Shown one piece after another: positions 55,985 through 64,000 of a DNA stretch of 64,000 nt. Positions within the stretch are counted from its first letter, which is position 1, and every line of letters begins with the position of its first letter. The notes under the pieces were generated by a model. That model saw nothing but the letters and a program-made list of their open reading frames with translations. It made no database searches and was not told the origin of the DNA. The DNA comes from Polytrichum commune (Eukaryota; Streptophyta; Polytrichopsida; Polytrichales; Polytrichaceae): positions 15,713,001 to 15,777,000 of the forward strand of contig OX485807.1 of the NCBI GenBank assembly GCA_950295325.1, written 5' to 3'. A program made the position numbers and the translations under genes.

Positions 55985-57925
55985 CGTGATCCTGACACCG
56001 ACCCCCTCCTCCGTCGGTTGTTAGAGCGATGCTTCAAATCCGTGTTTGAGTGGTTCTCAAATTCACGGATTTTAACTGGACCGGATTTGATTCGTACCCA
56101 ATGGTTCTATCAAAATTTGAAACTTCAATTAAAAAAAACCTTCTAACAAGGGAATGTCGCTTTGTCATGAGAGGCTCTGTCATGGTCATTCCTCTTGGTC
56201 CACGTTTAGTTTACACCTAGTGAGGGGTCCAAAGTCTTTGTAAATTGTTGTTTTTAAAAGAAATCATACCATGGAAGTTGGACCATGGAAAAAGGCCTTT
56301 ATGCCCCCATTCCCACTTGACTTTACCAAATAACCAAAGTATTTCTTAAAAACCGGGTAAAGCTCTCTCGGTTATAGCGGAGGCATCCGGCTATCCCAAC
56401 GCACCCAAAAGAATTTGCTCCGGAGATTTTCAAGTAGGTTTTAGTAAGTAGTTTTCACACATGTTCATTGCTTTATCTACCAAGCAATGACATGTTAGAT
56501 AGTTTTTGTCCCATCCCCAAATGCCTTACTACTCATCTATCTTACCATCGGTTTTTGTTAATGGAGCTCCTCGTGCCCTCATAGCTAAGACTAAAAACAA
56601 CCGATCACAAGGGCGGGAGGCGACACTTTTAAAGGCCCTACATTCTTGCCCTCATGTCTAGATACCGATGGGAGGGTCGGTGCTAGAGGCTTAAAACCTC
56701 CACTTTTAAACCATGCCATATCATTTGCCAACTAGGCTCATGACTAATAAGTGTTGATGGTGTGAAGGCAATGTTCAAGATTGAAGCCCTCATACGAGTT
56801 TCATTTTGAAGGGTTGGTTCAAATCCAAGACGTCAATCCAAGAATATAGAAATGAAATACAAAACTCATATTAAATTTGTGCATGAATCACATGGTACAT
56901 GTTTCCAGTACAATGTGAAGAATTAAGAACCAACCATATGACCCCACTTCTTGTAGTGACAATGCCCTATGCTTGTTGGCACATATGAGTTTCGTTCTGA
57001 AGGGTTGTTTTGAGAGAGGCACATTTTGAAGGGCCAAATTGCGTTTGAAGAACATTAAAGACTTCAGTCTTGAACACTGGGGTCGGTGCTGGAGGCTTAG
57101 AACCTCCGCTTCCAAACCATGCCACATCAACTGCCAACTAGGCTCGGCACTAGATGGTGTCAATGGTGTGAAAGCCACGTTGTTAGAACCAACTGTTCGG
57201 CTTAGCCAAAGTGAAGTGGGGAAGGAGGCATACTTGTATACAACATGAAAACATGAAACAACTTGCATTCATTCTTCACGAATCCTTCTTGTCTATCTTG
57301 GAAAATTATCTCACAATTATCAGGCCACATCTTCAATGAGAATCACCTTATTTTTTCACGGGTTATGGTATTTCTACCTTAACGTAAGCGACTTTATTTT
57401 CCCCTTTAACTTTTGGTCGCACAAAGAGGGGAGGGGGAGGGGGGCAGCAGCCATAGCCATGATGAAGAAATGTGGCAATCAATGCCTCGACAATGGGCTT
57501 TCGGCGGTCGAGAGCCATGGCCTCCAAAATTGGAGCCGGGTCATCATCATGCAATTGCAATTGCATGGCGAATATAACTAAGTCAAATGTTACAAACAGA
57601 GAACGACACAGCCTCCACTGGCTGTTGTCGCCTTCAAGTCTCTTCACTACCAAGTCTAGATGCATGCCCGTTTTTGCACCCTTGATGGCGGTCGGGTGCG
57701 TTTTTTTTTTTGAGAATCGGTGCCCGACCCCCCCCCCCTCCTCCTCCGTCGGTTGTTAGGGCGACGCTTCGATTCCGTGTTTGAGTGGTTCTCAAGTTCT
57801 CGGATTCTAATCGGACCGGACTCGATTCATGCCCAATGGTTCTATCGAGAAGTTTGGAACCTCAGTTACATAACCTTCCAACAAGGGAACGTCGCTTTGG
57901 CACGAGAGGCTCTATCCTGAATTTA
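55985..57925. repeat. Nested pairs of ~200-bp repeats
   Basis: 55995-56205 matches 57722-57925 (TCCTCCGTCGGTTGTTAG, GTGTTTGAGTGGTTCTCAA, CCAATGGTTCTATC, CATGAGAGGCTCT versus CACGAGAGGCTCT). Inside, 56660-56860 matches 57080-57195 (GGTCGGTGC, GAGGCTTA.AACCTCC, AAACCATGCCA.ATCA, TGCCAACTAGGCTC). The first pair brackets the second. No gene seen. Confidence 0.65.
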
Positions 57926-58930
57926 TGTGCTAAAGGTAGTTGTTTTGCAATGTTGGCTCTTTTCATGTTAATTTGGAGATTTCATTGAGTTTCTTTTGCG
58001 CTTAAGCAAACCTGATTCATTAAATTCTGACATGCGTTGCCCGGGGTCTTGTTACCACTCAAAGGTAATCTTCACAGTACCTCTATCCCATGATGTGGAA
58101 CAAAGCCGACCAAAAAAACAAAAACAAACAAACAAGTGAATTGATGTACAACTTCAACTTGGAAATAACTTCAGTTGGAAGAAACCTCGGCTATAGCTTC
58201 TCCCCCATGTCTTATCTTAAGAGTGGGAGTTAACTTACTATGTGTTCTAGGTAGTTGTGTCTAGCTTCTTACATGATTTTTTCGTTATCTAGACTTGACT
58301 TGGTTTTGTCCACACTAGTAATCTAGTTTTCATATTCATCCGCATACATTCACTCAAGGACAAACGTATGGGCCAAAACAAGAAAGCAAATGAAGAGCTC
58401 TGCTCTAGAGCAAATCCAACAACACAACAAGAGAGGTGTTGGTCATAGTGCATGAGGTGAACACCAATTGATTCCACTTGTTATCAAAGTCACAAAGGCA
58501 TTAAAACATAGACTATTTTTAATTGAAAACAATAACATGCACGAGCCATAACACATAATACAAAAACCATGGCACAATCCGCAAGCACGATTCCCTTGCA
58601 AGTCTCCCACATAGAGTAGAGGGGGCCATAATTGATCACTTAAGAGATTCTGCATCAAATTTGGAGAAGTATAAGGTTGTGCAAAATTCCCCTGTGTAAG
58701 AAGATATAAATTAGAAATACTACAGTTTTTTCGGTAATTTTATTCTTTGAATTGAAATCGTGATGGATTTAAAAGTCAAATGTTTGCATGTACACATTAC
58801 CAACGTCTAGAGTATGCCATAACCGTTTATTTGGAGACGAGATCCTCCTCATTTTAGCACTCAAAATCAGGGACATGTGTCATGACACTATCGATTCCTT
58901 GGTGATACCATAACCAAAGTTGGAGACTTA

Positions 58931-59053
58931 GGGTTAGTTTCCATGCCGGCCACTTTGCCTACCGGATTCTTGTGGAAATGTAGATTCCACCCAATGACAT
59001 CTACATTTCCATTAGAATCTGGTGGGTGAAGCAACCTACATGGAAACGAACCC
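58931..59053. mobile_element. Tourist-like (PIF/Harbinger) MITE, near-complete hairpin, TTA duplication
   Basis: A 123-bp element. The left end GGGTTAGTTTCCATGCCGG and the inverted right end GGGTTCGTTTCCATGTAGG pair along almost the whole length, meeting at GGAAATGTAGAT/ATCTACATTTCC. TTA flanks both sides (58928-58930 and 59054-59056), the preferred PIF/Harbinger target. No coding capacity. Confidence 0.9.
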
Positions 59054-60759
59054 TTAGAAACTGTGAAACGTGGAACCTTTCATTTAACCACCCACGAAAA
59101 TAAACTATTGAAATCAGTCCCAACTTGATCAAGACTATGCCACCCTATAAATTCCCAACGGGGTCCTGATCGGGAAATAGGCGGTCTTACTCTACATGTG
59201 AGTGCAACAACTTGTTTATGTTTCCGCTTGTGTAATAATCATGCTTAATTAAGGAGACGTTGCCTTATGTAAAACGTGCCCCCATATTTTACCCTAGTGT
59301 TTTTGGATTTGGTTTACTTATAACCCTCACCACAAACACGTTTCACCTCTCTACAAAGTGGTGGTGGGCGGGGGGGGGGGGGGTACTTATTTTAGATGGG
59401 CCACTTAAGATATTTGGGCCATGGGCTGTACTCAAAACAAGTCCACGGCCCATGTGCCATGATACTTTTTTTAATCGGCCTCGGCCTTATTTAAACGGCA
59501 ATGACATAACGTAACCAAGGGTTCAAAATTTGTGAAGGCAATCATAAACCTACGTGGTTTCAAGCTACGAAAATTACCCCAAGAACTGAACCTGGATTTG
59601 GAGCTATACTAAAACTTTTGATTTTTTGTAATTTTTTTAGAAAATAAAAGAAAACCCAAAAATTCTATATGACAATCATAAACATCGTTTTGTAAAAAGG
59701 AAAATAATCATAATAGATAAGGGAAAACCCTTCACCATACAAGGTCCAAACTCTACTCTCAACCCACTCAAGCTACCCCTCCTATCCATGACCTCAAAGT
59801 CAAAAGAGGCTCAAGATGGTGATGAAGTACTACCTCGCACCTTGTGGTTTTTCCCTAACACTACTATTCATACACGAGTCACTTATTGCCAAAGCTTAGT
59901 TATTTCTAAGGTTTGATTGGAAATTGCATGGATCCATTCCATTTACACACAAATTGTGTTCATAACACTTCATAGTTCCAAACAAAGAGAGGGAATTATC
60001 ACATACGAGTGTACCTCTCAACCATCCAACATAAAACCTTGACCACTTTATAAGGTTGTTATCGATACCTCTTAAATGACATCGAACAGGCTAATTCGGA
60101 GTCTTTAAAGCTAATTCCAATGTGAAATCAACTTTAAAAAAGTAACATACGAGGTACATACTATTTTGGGGCTTTTAGGTTGGTTGAATGAGAGGCGCGC
60201 TTGTATACAACAATTCCCTCCCTCCATTTCAAATCCCTTTTCAGGCTTGGAGTTGTAAGTAAAGTAAAGTAAAGAGCTTCTAGGCTCTTCCATTCTAACT
60301 TCTTCAGTCAGGAGAAGAATTGAAGTGATGGATCTTGGTGGTCAACCCTACATCATCCTTCTTCATTTATTGTTATTTTAGTACATAAAATATTTTTAAT
60401 AAATAAAATATTTTGGGAAAGTTACCCTCATTCGGAGTGCAAGGCATTTGAGCTATCGGCGGTGTAGAGAGAGAGAGAGAGGGGGGGAGGAAGTACTGTA
60501 TACAAGTGTATCTCTCATTCATCCAAAACAAAAGCCCCATAATAATAGCATGTAGTCTGGAGGTAACTTTGTTTAGTTTATTTGACATCATAACTAGTTT
60601 TAAAGACCCTGGATTGTTCCTCTTGAGTTCTTTTGAGATGAATTGGCAACAACTTTATAGGGAGTCAAGTTTTTATGTTGGATGGATGAGAGGTACTCTT
60701 GTATGCACGATAAGTTCCCCTCTCTCCCTTGAGCTTTCATTGTCATTTTGGTGCATGGC
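59054..60759. other. Intergenic, no gene seen
   Basis: A G run at 59370-59382 and a GAGA/GGGG simple tract at 60467-60490. No recognisable frame. Confidence 0.4.
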
Positions 60760-61165
60760 CAAAGGTAGACGTGTGTTATTTGGATAGTTTTCTCTCTAGA
60801 CTCACTTCTTGTACATGATGAAACACACAATAAATGCGAGATGATTAGCATCTCCAATTCATGCATGTGGCTATTTGCCTCACACTTTTCAAAGCTCGTA
60901 TGAATATGTTATTTATTATCAAAGGGAGGGTTTTCGTGCTAATTAGGTGGTCATATAGGTCCCCTCCCCATTGCCCCCCCCGGATCGTGTCCACTATTGA
61001 GCTTACATTGGTTAGTATATGTTGAGCATGTAGTCAAATCTCTTTTAAACACATGTCTTTTTGGGTGTCCGTTCTTGGATCCACACTTAACCACATACCG
61101 CTCAAATATAGGTGTCCAACATATTGCTATGTTTGATTTAGGCACGCCATCCTTACGTAACTAAT
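60760..61165 (+). repeat. Dispersed repeat family Y, third copy
   Basis: Same word order as the two copies at 14040-14935: ACTCACTTCTTGTACATGATG, GCGAGATGATTAG, GCATGTGGCTATT, GGTGGTCATATAGGTCCCC, TTGAGCATGTAGTC, CACATACCGCTCAAATATAG. A C run sits at the same place (60976-60983). Confidence 0.75.
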
Positions 61166-62729
61166 ATTTTGGTGAGAGCAAAACAATAACTTAACATTAC
61201 TCAATTATGAACAATGCTCACTCAAGTAGAAATGAACGTCAATGTTCGTTTCACAATGACATGCCATGTGCATTCACCGCCTTTAGTCCATGTCCGCGTG
61301 AATCGAGTATTGTCCATAAAATGACATGGAGCATCGCCAACTGGCCAAATTCAAGCATGGCTTACCAACACTCTGGAAGAAACAACAAACTTAATATCTG
61401 TAGTACATGCACCTATTCCCAATCAAGACCCCCATCGTCAATCTATAGGGTACTGTAATTTCAACCATGTTGCGCGTGAATTTTAATCAAGCCAAAACCA
61501 ATAGTGCCATGACACATTTATGGTTTTGAGTGCTACAGTGAGGAGGAATGAGCGGTTATGATAGACCCTACACATTGGTATTGTGTTCATGCCAACTTTT
61601 GGCTTCAAAAACTCACAGTAATTTCAATTTAAGAAATAAAATTACGGAAAATTTTGCAGTCCTCTTGATTTCCATCTTTCCTATGGGAAAAAATTGCACT
61701 GCCTCACACTTCTCCAGACTTGGCACACAATATCTTAAGTGATAGGTTATATGCACCTCTACTCTATGTCCAGTTGCCAAATCATGCCCAACCTGCCAAC
61801 CGCAATATAAACATAATATTTCATGTGTTAAATATACCGTTAACGACCCAGTTGCCAAATGTACCCACAATCATGCCTATTCTCTGCCAACATGGATATT
61901 GGGCAAAACTCTAGCCTCTCTTGTTTTTTTCCCGGTTCTAGAAAGGGAGTGAAATTTAAGAGGTTGAGAAATGTTATGACAATCCAAATGCCTCACAAAC
62001 CTTATGGTATATATTGTCATGCAAGGTAAGCGGGCCTAATTTGGTTACTTATCTTAATTAAATGCCTATATTTGAGTGGTGGGTGGTTAAGTAAAGGTCT
62101 TAGAGTGGACATCACAAATAACTGTGTTTATAATCAAAGCTTTACAAACAATGTTTCAACATAAAGACCTTCTACAATATATTGCTATGAACTCCAAGAA
62201 ATTTAATTTTGGTTTTCATAAACAAAGTTCACCACCATCAACAACATAACATTACTCAGCATGAGGGTGTTGCACTTCTAGTGTCGGGAATTATGGGAGA
62301 ATCATGTCCCCTTTTTGTTGGACTACGCTCACAAAAATGAACGGTACTTGGCATGAGTATTGTTCAGTACGTGAGGGGAACCAACAACCGGACCTACCCT
62401 GGGAACTATGACCACAATATGCATAGTTGTCGTTTCTAATAACTTGACAGTGGGCTTGCCGACTGGGCTGCCTACTTGCCCCAACATTGGCTAGCCATAT
62501 CACCGTTGATGGTAGGACAATTAGACATTAAACATTCTGCATGTATACTAGGGCAACTAGTAGCCTATACTCACCCTTCCCCTTTTAGAAAAAAAGGACC
62601 AAACCATGTAGGTTGTGTAATGTTTACAACAACAACACCAATGTGACAATTTTTTTTGTTTCGGCTCGAAAGTTGCTATTAAGGTTGTAAAAAACAATGT
62701 CAAAGTCAAACATCTTTAGGACATAAGGT
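61166..62729. other. Intergenic, no gene seen
   Basis: Only short frames. The end (62600-62690) matches 50430-50540 around the CAA array. Confidence 0.4.
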
Positions 62730-64000
62730 ATGTTGCAAGCCTTCCAACTCCACACAAACAATTAACCATTGGACTCATTAAATGCTCATGTCTTATTTGC
62801 TTAAAAATCGTGAATCATACAAACTATCATTTCAAATGTCAACATCAAAACTGAAATGTAGACAAATTGAGGATCCTCTTTCACATCAAGTGATCACATT
62901 GACTTTCCCAACCATGATAACATTTGAACCTAAAATAGAGCACATATTAAACTCGTCTTTTGAATGTGTTTATTTGGTGTCCACTTTTTCAAGATAAAAC
63001 ATAGACGACCGTTAAGGAAAAACGACCACATAAGGCCCACATACCTTAGATGGCACGCAGCTCACAAAGCTCTAATAAGTGAGGATCCTCCACACCCTTA
63101 TGTTCCTTTTTCGGGGAGGGGGTTGGTATAAATTGTACACTTTACTACTCATCCTCGTGAAACCTTTGAAGCATTCCAATCGTGTGAGGGATGCAATTCA
63201 CTCCTTGTAACTTATGCACCAACAAACTTTGGTCTTTTGAAGAAGGCGAAGCAAGCGTCCTATGATTGATTGCAACCACTACCCGAAAGGTCCACCATTT
63301 CATTTCTCCCTTTTTCCGGGCGCTTTTGATGCCAACAAAGAACTATTTGGAAATCCATCCCAAAGCAATCTAGGACCATCACTTGGGATCCCTATCTCGA
63401 GCCAATGATTGTTTTTACATTGGGCTTGCGGCATCTCCTCTAACAAAACACCAAACCTAGCTACAGTCAAAACCTCACATGGTTGATTTGTAGTTTACAT
63501 GCACCCTAAAATTAAATAGCCTTTGACTATACATCTTTCAAAGGACCCATATTTATCATCGTAGCATTCTTCAACGAGACCATCATGTTTGTTTCATGGA
63601 GAACAAGGTTAGAATGTTGTTTTGTAGATGCTATGTTGAAAGGGGGGAATATGTAAAACAATTGGTTTGGATATGCAGTTTCCAACAAAGGAGGAACCAT
63701 GTTTGAAACAAACAACTACTTGAAAATTCACCCAAGAGCGATCTAGCATCAAGAATTGGATCCATGTCTTAAACCAATGTTGAAACACTAAAGCTAAAGT
63801 CAAAACACACGTGGTTGATCTGATGCTTAAATGCAACTTAAAAACTCTTGAGTTCTTTTTTTCCTTTTTTTTTTTTCAATTGATTGATAATTAACATCGT
63901 TTCAAATAGATCACCATGTTCATTGCCCGCATACAAAGGTTAGGTAGATGTTGGTAGATGTTAGAATGAACAGAAGTATATGTCATATTTAGTTGGAATA
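62730..64000 (+). repeat. Large dispersed repeat, copy 2, cut by window edge
   Basis: Matches 51340-52960 in the same orientation, lacking the ~300-bp segment present there at about 52175-52485. It also matches the flank left of copy 1 once an insertion in copy 1 (about 50560-51310) is allowed for. Continues past base 64000. No coding frame. Confidence 0.85.

Noticed and set aside
56812-56832. tRNA B-box-like GGTTCAAATCC
   Set aside because: No A-box at the right distance and no cloverleaf around it.
1-64000. CRISPR array, bacterial operons, ribosomal RNA
   Set aside because: The DNA is eukaryotic nuclear; no spaced identical repeats with unique spacers, no operon-like gene packing and no rRNA segments were seen.

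Overview
This is nuclear DNA from a land plant. The genes have many short exons with GT-AG introns, U-rich introns and telo-box promoter motifs, and the proteins include a plant-specific microtubule protein (MAP70) and a ceQORH-type quinone oxidoreductase. The species cannot be read from the sequence. A seed-free plant is a guess from the overall look, not something shown.

Four genes could be assembled exon by exon. (1) 67-2498, minus strand: an OTU-domain deubiquitinase of the plant OTU9-12 type; its C-terminal exons lie beyond the left edge. (2) 3838-10834, plus strand: a complete 12-exon ABC1/ADCK1-type atypical kinase (592 aa) with a mitochondrial-type presequence. Genes 1 and 2 are divergent across about 1.3 kb. 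(3) 32416-35571, plus strand: a complete 5-exon NADPH-dependent quinone oxidoreductase/alkenal reductase (331 aa). It is surrounded by partial tandem duplications of its own last exon. (4) 38578-42771, minus strand: a complete 10-exon MAP70 (694 aa). In genes 2-4 the exon phases agree at every junction and the total lengths divide by three.

The gaps of about 21 kb (10.8-32.4 kb) and 20 kb (43.7-64 kb) hold no convincing host gene. They contain small non-autonomous DNA transposons, LINE 3' ends, foldback elements, minisatellites and dispersed repeats. The best novelty candidate is a family of short elements whose terminal inverted repeats begin CTCG and run into 14-22 G. Two complete copies (18184-18532 and 24964-25574) each have a perfect 8-bp target-site duplication and share a subterminal motif, and a third end is visible near 18.1 kb. 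Other elements include two Tourist-like MITEs with 3-bp TAA/TTA duplications, a MITE with one copy inside kinase intron 10 and another at 16.8 kb, and a LINE family whose 3' end is a C run followed by an A run.

The four genes do not form a pathway. They are ordinary housekeeping loci (protein turnover, mitochondrial lipid/quinone homeostasis, reactive-carbonyl detoxification, cortical microtubules) standing as islands in repeat-rich DNA.
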